From: Dipetalonema caudispina | Taxonomy: Eukaryota; Nematoda; Chromadorea; Rhabditida; Onchocercidae | Length of the DNA stretch: 64,000 nucleotides | Direction: 5' to 3' | NCBI GenBank assembly: GCA_013365325.1 | Contig: JABVXV010000001.1 | Location: 1,178,001 to 1,242,000 of the forward strand | Part shown: positions 12,401 through 27,100 of the stretch, piece after piece | Layout: the number at the start of each line of letters is the position of its first letter | Numbering within the stretch: the first letter of the stretch is position 1 | Notes under the pieces: generated by a model | Seen by the model: only the letters and a program-made list of their open reading frames with translations | Told to the model about the DNA's origin: nothing | Databases searched by the model: none | Position numbers and translations under genes: made by a program

Positions 12401-15091
12401 TACTCCACCGATTTCAAATCTAAACATAAGGATCCTTCATTCAAAAAATTCTCACTTCTAAAACATGGACAAGCAATTCATTTACAAATTTTGAAAGAGT
12501 TTATGATATTCATTCCAGAATATCGGCTAGAATTTCAGATTTTACACAATTGAAAGACCCAATTAACCTGTTCAGCAAGGTGATTAAATCTGCGGGTCAT
12601 ATCATCGGTTTGTATTTCTAGCTCATCTGCTTTGAAATGAACGAGATTCTGAAGCTGTTTTGAGATGTCGCTAATTTCCTCAATATCAGGACGCCATTTC
12701 GCCAAATCATCTTCCATTTGAACTAGTATCGTCGCTTGAGTTTCAAGTGGAGTCTGGAACACAATATTATACAAGTTTTTTGAGGAAAAACGCTTTATAT
12801 TATTATTGTCTTAAATTTTTCTCCAAAAGAAAATGTTTTTAGATTTTAAACTGCACTTGTGTTTCATAACAATTGATGTACAGCACATTGCTGCAAAAAT
12901 TTATTTATATCTCACCTTAATGGCGTAAGAGACAATGTCATCCGCAGCTGCTCTATAGTGGCTGAATTAGAAAACGATAGTACTTTAAGTTACGAATGCA
13001 AAATTTCGAATTATCAAATTTTTGGGTCTCAAACAATTTCAATTTCAATTTCATCACTAGAATCAACTGACTAATCAAAATAACACCACTGGATAGCACC
13101 GGAAATCCCCTGAAAGAATTTTATCAAGCAGTTACTTTGACTGTCAGTAATGTTGCAGCTCAGTCAGTTCATAATCAGTACCTGATCAACAGTCTGTAAA
13201 TCTTGTTCTACAGCATCCATCCACTGCTGGACAATATCGTAGCCATCGTGGAATTTCTCCGACAGTGGCAAAGCTTCACTTATAATAGCAATTTTTGCAT
13301 CCGTTACAGCAGTTAAATCAAGATAGCGTGCACGCAATGCTTCTATACGACTTTGGAGAGCAATTGCTTCATCGCCAGTTGTTTGTCTACATAATTCATG
13401 ACCATCTTCAACAACCATTGAGACTAGAGCTTCCTGTTTCGTTATCTCCATCGCTAACTAAAACAACAGAAAACTAAATAATGCATAACGACTAATTGTA
13501 AATTTCTTTTTCATCATTCCATCACAACTCACTACATCGGTGCATGATACCTGTGTCGATCCTGTCAACAACCTTTAATAATTCTTGAAACTATATTAAT
13601 TTATAATGCAAGAAATATAGTGCACTCATACATCGGCAAGTAATGCACTTTGTTCGCTCAGTTCTTCTGGATAGATCGAAATCGTGTCTAACTTGTCCAT
13701 ATCATTCTCGATCTTATTCAACCATTCCGTAAGCATGTTAATACGTTTCAAAAAGTTTGCTATTTCCTCACCAATCTGAAAAACGAATTAAAATCTCATA
13801 AAATTTATATTTTTGAATTCTCTACCTCTGAGAATAAAATCCAGGTATAAAACTCTAGCAAAGTAAATATGGACAAAAAAATTTTGATGAGCATGAACAC
13901 CGAAATAATTTCGATATCATATTCTTTGTGTTTTAAAGATACGACTATACGATAAGTCATACGTTATGTTTTTAATTACAACTTCTCATCTCTACTTGCT
14001 TATGCCATAATCGCAAACAGTCATCGAAAGGATACTCAACTGGCATTGTCTGTTGCCTGTCTACTGCCTGCAGGCAACAGTAAGCTAAAAACCGATTTAA
14101 CGACCCAAGATTTTTGAAAAAAAAAAAAACACCAGAATCACCTGCTGTAGTAAAACTCCACATTCAGCAGCTCGTGTACCCAAGTTTTCATATCGTATCA
14201 TATAGTTTTTGAGTGCTGTCTCCAATTCGGCAGCTTCTTCGTCAGATGCTAAACTAGCAAGAAGGGGACATAATTGCATCATCTTTTCCACATCGGTATG
14301 CTTCATTTCGATATTTTCTTGCAATTTCTAAATTCCAAGCATCAAAGTGAGAAGGGAAAAACTACCTTTCTCTTTTATTCCTAATCTACTATTATAACTA
14401 ATCTTCGCTTCCTTTTTTTTTATTTGAATGATCAAGAGAAAAACCTGGGCGCTCACATGAAACAGATAATACAAGATAGGGTTACTGCAGAATACTGCTG
14501 AGAAAGTAAACCTGATGTGAAATGATTTGTTGCTGAAATTTTTCTTCATCGGTTGGTACTTGTCCAAGTTCTTGCAGTGCACGCTCGGTTATTTCAAGCC
14601 ATGTTTTAAACGGTCCCGATAATTGCGCCCAATCTTTGGTTAGAACAATCGCATCATGTAAGTAACCACGCCGATCTTGAGCGCTTTCGACTAGTGCAGC
14701 GTATCTAAATATAAACCATTTCAGTTCATAAACATTAATCAGTAAAAGACATTTTAGACCAGATTAAAAGCTTACATGTACCATTAGTATGACACTCTGT
14801 CCTTTTTACATCACTGTTTACCATATTCCTTTCATTAAAGAAACACACGTCAAAAAACTATCACGAATTATGTTTAGTGTTCAGTACTCCAAGCAAATCC
14901 ACTAAGATCCCGTTCGATATATAACCATTAGAAAATCCTAACGATCGTAAACTTAATGACTAGAAAGTCATAGTGACACGCTCACCAATCTGCTAGAAAC
15001 ATCATTTCATCCTTCCTTCCTTCTTTTTTTCCATTAAATTTGTTTGCAGTGGATGCTTTTCGAGCCATCACTTTTGAGTATGACTAATAAT

Positions 15092-15139
<48 letters not shown>

Positions 15140-18100
15140 TTAGTCACAACCAAAAGTACAAAGTAGTGCAAAATATTATAACTAATTAAAAATATTATAG
15201 TTGATTACCTTCGTGTGATATTGCCTGCTTGCTCCTTCAATGTTTCGCGTTTCGTAGCATCTGTTATAAGTTCCACAACTTTATCGATCAGTGCTTTGAA
15301 GCCATCGACACTGGAAATAGTTTTTATAATAAGCTAATAGATAGGAAATGTTTTCCAAAAATCTTTTTTTCTAATAGAGATGATATATCTTTAGAAGGAA
15401 AACAAACGAAAGCTGTTAACAACAGAATCGAAAAGGGGTCAAAAAAAAGTTTGATTAACAAAGCGTTAAAACTACACGGTACCGTTATTATAATTGGTCA
15501 ATCCCATGTTAAATGTGATGGGAGCAAGAAAGACAGGTGTTTGGAGAAAGTATTAACACCTCGAAGATAATATCGGGACGGGGCTCTTAAGCACCGATAG
15601 TGCACTTAACTTTTAAATATACTTTGATTCAATGTCCGATTTATCACAATCATTCCAATACTAAATCTTCAAAAAATATACCAGTAAAATGACTTACCTT
15701 TGTTGTTTTTCTTCAATATGTTTTAATAAAATATCATTGGCTCGAGTTTGTTCTTTGACGACTTTGTATTCGATAGACGGCGGTCGCTGATTCTGGAGTG
15801 ATTCTTCGGTATCTTGCAGCCACACAAGAAGCGCATTATGGGCATCAGTGTAACTTCCAAGTTCTTGTAACGATGCACAAACTTGTTGTTCACGGTCTGC
15901 TATCTGCTTATTCAAAGAATTCCAAACACTGATAAGTTTATTCTTCTCCTCTTCCTGAATTTGAAGACATTAACCTGGCATGCGTGACGCTTTTACATTT
16001 GCAACTAACATGAAAAAGTTGGTTAATTTATAATTGCAGGATGCTTATATGGGCCGTACTTTTATTCTCTTTCACAGTGCTCGCACAATCTCAGTTCAGA
16101 TCCTTCCAAAATTATGCTATTTGTCTTGCATAAAGAATCATCTAAAAGATATAGTTCTCTATTTATAAAATACATTATCTACTGTCACTTATAAAAGCTA
16201 AACTTATAGTTTATAAAAGCCTACCAGTGTTGTTGTAGAGACTCCTTCATCGGCACTTTTTATAAGCTTATCACAACTCTCCAAAACGGCAGCATAATTC
16301 TGGTTAGTAGGCCGTAGTTTTTCATGAAAGATTCTCAGTCTTTCCTGTTGCGTTCGCAGAACATTTAGTTCAGTTTGAACAGGTTCTTTTAACATATCAT
16401 CAGTTGCAAGCTTTTCAAATTCATCTCTTAACGCTTCTGCCTTGCTAAAATTATCCTGTTATCATGAATTGCATTCTTAACAACCAAATTCAAAACGGAA
16501 TATATGAAAATTGTTGATATGAGTGATATGGGTTTTTAGGTTCTTCTAAGAGATTCGAAAGTATACGAGAAAGCAATGAATTTAAAACATGACTCTAAAC
16601 ACAACAATTATATTGAATTTCACCAGGTTGGGTCTCTGCTTCAATACTCAGGGATGATCTTTAATTCCAGTGATGGAACATAATATCTCATTTCTCCTCT
16701 CTTTTAGTCCCCCAATCGAATCACATATGGATGGCAAAGTTAAATGAGTCTAACGCCCTAAATATGCAGATATTCAGCAAGTTGCTCAGAATTAAGACGA
16801 AGTAATTCCTTGGCTATTCTGTATAATCGAACATTTACAAAACTACTAACCAAACAAATTCCTGTATGGCCAAAAGCGTGTTCCCAATGACACGTTTGCG
16901 CTGCGTGACGGCAGCACGCTGTTTGTTTAAATCATCTCTGATTTCACTTATTTGCTGCACGACTGCATTTTTCTGTGTTGTTTGAGTAACAGTAGTGCTA
17001 CAAACTCGATGCCATTCCGATGCCAACTCATCCAAAACCTGAATATAAACTTCCCAAAAATTCTACCAATTTTCAATATTCATTTGTTTCTAGATATGCA
17101 GTGATATAAGTCAATTGTAATGATCGCACGTATCCCAAGTCTTTTATGATTTATACGTTTCTGTTTATTCTTTAAACTGAAGCATTTGGGTTTGATGTTT
17201 TATTGGATGAAGAATGCTGTCCTACATTTTATAATAATAATGAAATCAATGGTTAAAAAAAATTGATGAAATTCGAGATTTTAAAATTAGGGAAGCAAAA
17301 AAGAAAACAATTAACCTTTTCTTTTTCAGCAATATTTTTCAATAATTCATCACAAGCTCTATTCTGTTGTTCCAATTCCACAACATTACGTTCAATCGGT
17401 GACAACAAATCCTGAAATTATTTTAAAGTAAGTAAGAAACAATTTTTTTTCCCTGAAATAACTGGATCTTTTTGCGCACTCATAACCACAGGTCTAAGTA
17501 AATCCAGAATATCTCATATAATATTTAGAAAAGTACTCCAAATGAAGCAATTTAGCTAACTACAACAAATATCCAATTCGTGCAATTAGTGAAGGAATAT
17601 TTAATGAGAGTTATCCCTTCCACTATTGGTGTTATCAGTGATAGAATTTTAGACGTGATGACTTAAAGAGTCGTTGAATAAAAAACTGTTTTCTTCCGTT
17701 TGTCCCGACAATGAAAAACCAACATTTACTAGAAAAAAGAATAACTCTCATTAAATATATATTTTGTAATGAAAAACAAAGCATAAAAAATCTAAAATCA
17801 TCTTTTTTCGTCTAGTAATCATATAAATGAAATATGGAAAGTGAAAAAAGCCGAATCTAAACTTGAAATTTGCATCAACGTTACTTTATCAGATTTAGGT
17901 TAAAAACTCACTTCATTTACGTTTCGGATCTCAGTACTCAGTAAGCTGATCTTTTGTCTTACAGCGTCTAATATTTCATCTCTCTTTTTCATTTCACAAT
18001 GTATATTTTGGATCGTCATTATCACTTGGGCATATTCGTCACCCATTTTACGCACATCTTCATGAAGATTTTCAGCTTCCTCACGAATAACAATTCCTTC

Positions 18101-21100
18101 GATATCTTTCAAACCCGCATGTAATTCTCGTTCTTTTTTATGCCAACTATTCTCAAAATCATCGATGGCTGAAATCAGCGAAACTGGACGAATATCCTTT
18201 TTGGAAAAGTTTCCAGAAGTGAGAATCAACGGAATGAGAGAGGAATGATGGAAATCCGATAGACTTTCAACACTTTTGATTCACAGCATATGCAAAAGTA
18301 TCAAATATATACAGTACCCCTGCCGACTGAAAATTAAGCCAGTTTTTTAAAGTTATTTTAGAATGCTTACTTTTCGACAAAACTTCTTTTGTAATCGATG
18401 GAATGCCATCATTTCTTTTCAGATTTTCAGCTGTTTCTTTAGCTGCATTTAAGAGAGTTTGGGCTTCCTCTCTCTTTCTTGAAAATTGTTTCTGAATATC
18501 CTTCTTAAAAAAAAAAGGTAGGATTAATGTTTTCAGAGGTAAACATCAGTGAAATCACCTTAGATTAGTGAAACTGCATATGCTCTGCATTTCTCATATC
18601 TGAGATTTTTCAATATCACAGTAAAATATTTGATAGAAACTCAAAGACTGCACGAATGGAATCCTACCGATACTTGCACCTTCTGCCAAAGATTTTTGAT
18701 ATCTTTCAGCAATGCCCTCAAATCTCCAGTTATGTTTTCTACTTCTCTTCCAAGTTTTCTCAGTGATGGTCCAGTTGTGATTATTTCCAATTTATGCAGT
18801 AGTGTTTCCATCATAGCAAGTTCAAGTTCATGCTTGCCAACTTCCTGCTTCATAGCAGTTAAGTCAGCTATATCACTGTCCTAAATAAGATAAATATTAA
18901 GGTCAAAAGGAAACAGGTTAATACATGTTGAAAGTTGATGAAATTCATGGAAATAATTCTTGCAGTTCTTGAAGAAAAGAAAATAAAATCATTCCTTATA
19001 GAGAAGAAACATTTGTTTTCTGTAATTTGATAAATCTTAAAAACCTGTGCAAATTCAATAAAAAACCAGCCTGGCTGCCTGAGATTTCGTTTAGTTTTAA
19101 TCGATTCTCATCTACTTGCATCGTTAAAGATTTCAGTAAAGTTTCCAGCTGATTTACAAGATCAAAAGTTCGCTCAGCATTTGCATGCTTTGTTTTAGTT
19201 TCTTCCAGCAATGGATTCCAAACAGCAGAGAGATTATCAAGGACTGCTTTTTGCTTCGAATTTGGTACTTTCTTCATCTGATCCATCAGTTTCGCTCTAG
19301 AAAATTTGCTATTTTGAAATTTAGAAAAAACTCATCCAAAATACTTGATACAACTCTAAATTGATAAGTTGGCCATAATTACTTTGTGAGATCTGAGATG
19401 ATTATACCCAGTATGTAGCAGAATATCACAGGTTGCAGTAGATAAAAGCGAGTTTGAGACAGCTGGTTTAGGATAGCTATCGTTATTGGTATACATTAAA
19501 TTTGAGCAACGCTTATAATTATACATTGAGAACTGAATAATCTTAATCACAACAAGATTTAAATCAAAAACTTCGATGATTTCTGCCGAAATATCTTCGA
19601 ATACATCACTTAAAGCAAACCCAACAAATTAAACTCAAAAATAGTTCATCCAAAAATTTATAAAGTAATTAACCTTAACAGGGTAATGTTACCCTCCATA
19701 TCCAACACAGCACTATAAATTTTCTCAATTTTTGCTCGTTGTTCATCAAGTTCTGTAGAAATCACTGATAGAGGACCCAAATCAGAAAGTTGTTCCTGCA
19801 TATCTTCTATCCATTTTACTGCTGCTTCAGCTTCCGTTACTGTTTGACCTTCTTCATCCTTTGTATTTGCTGCTGCTACTTTCATACTTTCTGTAGTAGA
19901 AAATTTGTGAATACTATCAGTGATCTGATTTAAAACAACGATTGTATTTTCAACATATTTAGTACAACTGAAATTTAACTTAAATTACATTGGATAATGT
20001 TTAGGAGTGTCTTTCTGGAACAAAGAGGATAAGCAGTAAAAACGACAAGTTCTAATAAAAAAGAGAAAATGCATTGTTTTTCGTGTATTCTGATTTCTTT
20101 ATCAAAACTGAACGTACCCATAAAACTGCTACAAGCAAATAGAGCATATCAGAACTTCTAAAAAACTTGAAATAACTACTGGTCGCAGTAAGAGTACGTA
20201 GAGTCGTTGATATAGTAACATATTTCTAATATCATCAACACTTACCAATTTTCTTATTCAATTCTTGAGCAGTTTGTATTGTTGTGTTTAACTGCTCGCG
20301 TATATCTGTTTGCAAGCTGTGATCTTGTGTGATCTGGCAGATTAAATTTACAATCTCTTTCAGTTCCTCCAACTGTGAATCTATCTCGGATAATCGTATA
20401 CTTGATGCCTTCAGAATTTTTAACTGCTTATCAACATCGCTTTTAGACGTTAGCGGTGAACGACTTATTTGTTCGATTGCTTCCGCAATCCCAATCAACT
20501 GCATTCTTAAAATAATGCGTCTTAAGTATCATAATGAAATGTGTCTCCTCAAACATTTCCGAAAACCCTCAACTTCAGGTTTGAAAATTCTGACTTCAAT
20601 TGAACGAGTTCTAAATCCTTCAGTAACGCCTCCTCCGTTCAATACTTTCACATTGGGTATATAAAAAAATTCTAATAATCTAACAAGTAAATGTATTTTA
20701 CATATGTAAAAGTGTAAGATGGATAAAAGTGTAGAATCAGAAGACCTTACTTCACATCTCGTTGCTTGCAGGAAAATTTCGATCCAAGTTCTTTGATTTT
20801 CTGAAGATTTACTTTTTTCTTTTCCAATTCATCATGAAAAGAAACCCACCGTCGATTCAATGTGTCCATCTAAAAGGAGAATTTCGATCGGTAATTCAAA
20901 TTCTTTTTAAATTAAGACTTTTTTTTTTGAGAAAATCATTCACTTACCTCCGTGACAATTTGCTGTGCATTTGTTGGAGTTGCACTTCTGGCCACCAAAT
21001 TATGTGCCAATTCGTTCACTTTATTTCGGGCAGTATCCTGATCCTCAAGCTCACTTCGAAGCAACTGCAAACCAATAACACCTCATGGTTTATAAAAAAA

Positions 21101-24100
21101 GGGGAATAAAGAAATAAACAGAAAGAAGAAATACCTCAATTTGTATAAGCTGATTATCAATAACTTTAGGATCAACATTAATAGTCCCAATGGCTAACAT
21201 CATCCGCTCCTTTTGCGTCAACCATTTATCAAGACTTGTTATCCCTGCAAATATCACCATTATAAGTTAAGTATTTTGAACGTCATGAATTTCAAAACAA
21301 ATTCCAAATTCTTCAAGTTCTACAAAGAAAAAAAATCTTGCCTTCCAGCAGCAACTCTGCACATTCATTCCACTCCTTCAAAGTTGATGCTGCTTGATTC
21401 AATTTCTCCCAGTCAGTTTCAAGCGCCTTCTGAGAGTTTACAATGTCGGAAGTTCCAGGGATAGACGGTTCACTTATCAACAAGCGTGCCTTACTTCGAA
21501 TTTCTTCTATTTCTAATTGTTTTTCCTTGACAAGAACTTCTTCCAACCGTTTTGCTTTTGCAATATTTGTTCGTATAACTTCGTTAACAAATGCTACAGG
21601 ACAGTCCATGTTCTGTAATAATAAATAATGGCAAAAAGAAAGTGCACGGACTTTTTGCAAGGAAGCTTATGTTTTCTCCCGCCAAGTCATCTAATTATGA
21701 GGTTGTATCAATTCTAACAGGACTAAAAGTCCTAGCTTAATAACATGTAATGGTACTTTCTTCTGAAGTCTTATTGAATTAGTTAGATTCATGCTACTCA
21801 AAGCGTAGTAAGTTTCCAGAGAATAAAGAAATATTGTTGAACCAACAGGTTCATACAACTGCTTGCATTTAACCAGTGGTTTACTTAAAAAAAAACTTCA
21901 GTATCCCATTAAGAACAGGTTTCTAGCAATTTAACAAATTACAAAATCAAAAATAAATCTAATTTCAACAGTGAGTGCATCTAAAGCATTCCTAACCTCG
22001 TATTTGGGAGAAAGAGGTACTAACCAATCGTTTGTTTTCGTTCTTGATCCAGCGGGCAAGAGAGTCTCGCTGTAAATCCCAATCTGACAACTTTTCACTA
22101 TCTATACTGATTTTTTCGTCCTTCAATCGTAGAAAAGAGCCCAAAGAGGTATATCTTTGCTGCATAGACGAAATTTCGCACAGTGCTGTCTGAGCTTGTT
22201 CCGACTGTCCAACACTTCCCTTTAATTTCATACTGGAAAAAAGACAATTTTCATTGAGTCATGAAAAATATCATGGTAGAATTTTAATTTGCTGTTTATT
22301 CTACGGAATCAGTTATGGATAACAAGTGAAGCTTTATCAGAGGATATGCAGAAGCATGCCTTAACAATAGGAAGATATGTGGAAATCTCAATCAGGTCAA
22401 AATATATTGGCTGAATTTAACAATTATTGTTAACACTTTGATAAGGGCAAACAAATTATACAGAATAAAAGTGGTTTCACGGTTAATACTGCAAGCCTCT
22501 TTTAAAAAGCCATGTATAACTATAGCCACACGTGGTTACATCACTTTCGAGCATACCCAGGGTAACTGCGCAGTTATAAATATTTGTTTTTATTATCTTT
22601 CCCTATTTATTGCAATATTATTATTGAAATTTATAATTCTTACTCTGCCACCATTGCAGAAGAAAGACATAATTACAAATATATTGACTTCAAAAAAAAA
22701 TTGAGTTATATTAAGTAGATGAATTTGATTACTAAAATTTTGAAAAGTGCAACCTTGCAATGGTTTCAACTTCAATCAATTTCGAAACAGTATCATTTAG
22801 TGTTTCGAAGTCAGAGCGACAATTCTGATACTCTGTTTGTAATTGCTGGCACGTTGAACGTTGTTTCGACAAATCTACCGGATTCAATGAACATTTTTCC
22901 AAAACTGCAAATATTTCAAACTGATTCTCCAGAAAATATCAATACGATTGGCAACTCGCAAACATGACTAGAAGGTAATTGTGAATCCTAAATGGAATTT
23001 ATGGTACTGTTGTATGAATAACACTCAAATACTATCTTAGTACCGAAAGACGAATGTAACTTGGATGAAGAGAAACATACACTTCGAAATTTAAACTGTG
23101 TCGTAGAAATGCATTAAGTCTTACAGAGAAAACCTCATTTTTCTTGATAAAAATGATACTTTATGTAAGTAAAATTGATTACCTCGAGCTTTTGTTTCCA
23201 TATCTTCCAGATTTGCAGTAAGCTTGCTTTTTAGTTTATTAGATGTTTTACATAGTTCCTCAATATCACGTCCATGATTGATAAGCTCCTCAACCCGAAA
23301 ATTACATTTTCTGATTGCATTATCGGTGTGAGAAACCTGTAATGAAGAATTTGAACAATCACTCCACTATTTTTAAATATAAAGCCATGAAACAAGTCAA
23401 CAATAAACTCGTGCTATAAAAAAAATTTATCCACATCAGACAGAATTGATAATACTGAGGTGAAGCAGTTTCCCGGCGATTAAAAACCGAGGAATGGAAA
23501 TGTTGATACTTTAGACCGGTGGAAAAACTGACTAAACGACAATTATAATAATTTAAAATGAAAGGTGACGAACTGCAAAAAAACGAACATTTTTTTCCAA
23601 ACAATTGTCTCCGACCACGTTTGGCACGGCCAAGATCCATCTACACTTGCTTTCCATTTCTTTCCATTCGCCCTGAGCTAACTGCTTCAATTCATTGGAG
23701 ATTTCATTTAATACACTTATATCTGTCAGCGAAGCATTGGATAGCTTCTCATTCATCAATAATAATTTCTCATTGATCGATGCTTCCATATCGTTGAAAT
23801 CAGTCAAAGCTGAGGATAACTCCGCGATGTTGTTAGCATAAGCCTATATATATACGGATAAGCACTTGAATATTGGAATGGTTAACAATTCAAATTTCCG
23901 CTTTCCTAAGGATAATATTGCTATTAAACAAGTAGTACTTTGCGCCTGAACTTATTTTAGAAATATGCAGAAATTGTGAAGATATGAACCTTGGAAATCG
24001 TGAATAATGTTGCGAACTTTTCCTGAGCATCGTTGCAGTCATTCAGCATTTGTCGACTGGCTGTTGAATCTGGATTAGCTGCTGCCATTTTTTGAGCATC

Positions 24101-27100
24101 TGCTTGCAATTCAGTAAGAACCTTTTGACGTGACGAAATCTCACGCTGTCGCAATTCATTCTGATGCCGCTAAAATAAATAATTGTTCGAAATATGCGCA
24201 CTTATTGAAGAGAATCACCCTGAATACTTTGTACGACCATTCTTATTTTCGTCGAGAATATTTCGAAGGTATATTCAGCTTCAACTGTAATTCAAACTTC
24301 GTTATAATGAATCATTCAAAGAATAAACAGTTACAAACCAATTCAGTTAATTTATCTATGTGAAGAGGTAATGAAACAGGCTCCGAATATCGCTTGTTTT
24401 CTTCATCCAGCCAGCTCATTATATTCGTCATACCTTCTCGAATTCCCTCCGTTTTCGCCAACTTACTCCGCCACGAATCAATGTTTTCTTCAATCCTTTT
24501 CTGAGCACGAATTTGCCTAGAAGTTCTTTCAATGAGATGAGGGATATTTGAAAATTCAACAAACTAACAAATTGACCCATTCAAATTTGTTTAATTCATC
24601 AATGAGTTAACTACAACTTGACAAATATGGCATACAACAAAATAATTCTATTATATTAATAAAACTGTTATCATTCACTACAATTACAATTAGATCATGT
24701 TGCTACAGAAATGGCAATATCAGTACGGGTTTAAAAATCGAAAACAATATATCTTTACGCGTAAGATCGGATCGCATCGATTCATCCAAAATATATAAGA
24801 TTCGTTCACGTGAAAACCTAACATATTTTTCAGCACTCTAAGCAAAAAACAATGATTTCAGAGAATTTATTAAGTTTTTGGGTCCAAAAGATATAAATTG
24901 TAGAAATGCACACCTTCGTGCAAGTTCGTCAATATGACGTTGATTTTCACGTGAAATACGTTCATAAGCATCGGTGCCCACAAGTGCATTGCTGAGATCC
25001 ACAGCGGATCGCGTAACCGTTTCAATCTTGCCCGTTTGTTCGAATGATGCATGTTGCAGTGTTTCCAATTCAGACAGCCTATAATTTTCATTTTTTAAAT
25101 AACTGAAACAAAAATCTGAAAGAGAGATATATAGTTTTTAAATGCTGTTTTCACATTACCTCTAAAAGAGTCGCTGAAATAGTTTTAAATCTCTTACTGA
25201 ATACAAATTTATAAATATTAAATGAGTATCGTGAATCAAGACCAGCGTGAGATCCTAATCAACACCATGAGTATTAAATTTTGCGTCATTCACCGTTTTC
25301 CTAGAACGAAACGGATCACGGAACCGCAAATTTTGCATGAAACAGAAGTAGAACAATGCTTGGATCAGCCATGGAAATAATCATCTGAATCATAGAGATC
25401 CCCACTTTTTAATGTATAATCCTCATCACTTCCAAGCAAAGTATAACGACCTTGCTCCCCACACGAAACTCGAACTCATAATCTACTGACAAATACGTTA
25501 ACTATCCAATGGACCATCCATACTACACTTCACCTACTTCTTTAGCTAACTGTTAAAAAAAACTGGGATACAACAATATTTCGGTTAAAAAAGATTGATG
25601 GAAGGCAGCCCAATTTGCTAAGTTTTCTGAGAAGTATAGTAATCACAACAGTGGGTACAACACTCAACAGAACTTTGTAAAAAAGTGCAACTCATTTGCA
25701 TAAATTTCAATTATTGAAAATTCAATCAAAAAGAAAAGAACTTCGGATAATTTATTACAATCTGAACTGTTTTTTGCAGAAGAAATTCACATTACTACTC
25801 AATCGGTGCTTTTCTCTCCGAAAAATTCTTTTTTCGAGAAATGAGAAAGTTTGACTATGACAAGCAAAGCTTCTAGTTAAGTAACTTTTCAGTCCATTCA
25901 AAAATCCTATCGAAATTTCAATACCTCTACTACATTACTAAAATTCTACTGCATCTCATTGACAAAGTCATCTAAAAGTGTGCGAAGAAATTCTGCATTC
26001 AGGTAATTCTCATATTTACAGCATATTTTTGACTCGAGATACAGATAACATCAAAGTACACCAGGAGATATGTTCCAGTTGGTTCACCAAGTTCGTCGAG
26101 AAAATACTATTTCATCTACCAGAGAGATAAACTTGGATGGAAATATTTATTGAAAATTCTAATCATTGGGTAGTTCCATTTTCTTCTAGCATATAATATA
26201 ACTGTATTCTTCAGAAGGAAAAATGTCTTCGTTCAGAAAAACCGCTAACCAACAAAGTGTTAAATGCTTTCAAACAAACAGAAATTTTCAAATGCAATAA
26301 TAGTACATTGACATTATACAGTAAGCACTTACAGTTGAGACATGAGGGAACCACCATCCATAGTATCTGTGCTACGCAAAATATTTTCCTTTTCAGAAAT
26401 TTCTCGCTCTAAATTTGTGATTGACTCGTTTAGATTTTCTGCATTCTGTGTATACGTTACCGCCAGTGATTTCAACTGACTCAGATATGCAGACAGCTCA
26501 TGGCAATTTCGAAGTAGGATATCGTAATCAGCCTAGAAAAACTACTCTTTACATAACTGAATATAAAGCTGATAAGAGGCATACGATATCATATTCAGCA
26601 ATGCCTTTCTAAATGAATATGTTTGAAGAATTCGAAACAAGACTCTTGAAGAAAATTGATCTGCACTAACCTGTAACCTATAGATCGTACCCGTCAATTC
26701 ATGTGCATCTATGGACGGAAACTGAGCATTGGGATACTGCAAACGCATTTCGACCACATAACCATCAATTTCGGATTGTATACGCGTAGATAGAGTGCAG
26801 ATGCCTTTCAAACGTTCTTTTGCGGCTACCACTTCATCCAGTACCTCCTGGATATTCAATGAATTCAGCAGAAACAACTTTGGCATATGTCATTTTAGAA
26901 CTCCTAGTACCTTCTTCAACTGGTCCCATAACAACCTTGCAATTCGAAACTTGAGCAGAAAATGAATTACCGATGAACTATCAAATTTAGCATAATAATT
27001 GAATTATCGATGAACCAACAAATTTAGCTTAATAATCAATGCAGCTTACTTTAGCTTTTTGGCGTGACAACTGAAGTACCTGCGGATCACCACTTTCCGC

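Noticed and set aside
13551..13561. 11-nt segment with acceptor-like and donor-like borders
   Set aside because: Inclusion would shift frame between exons 13632 and 13457, which join cleanly without it.
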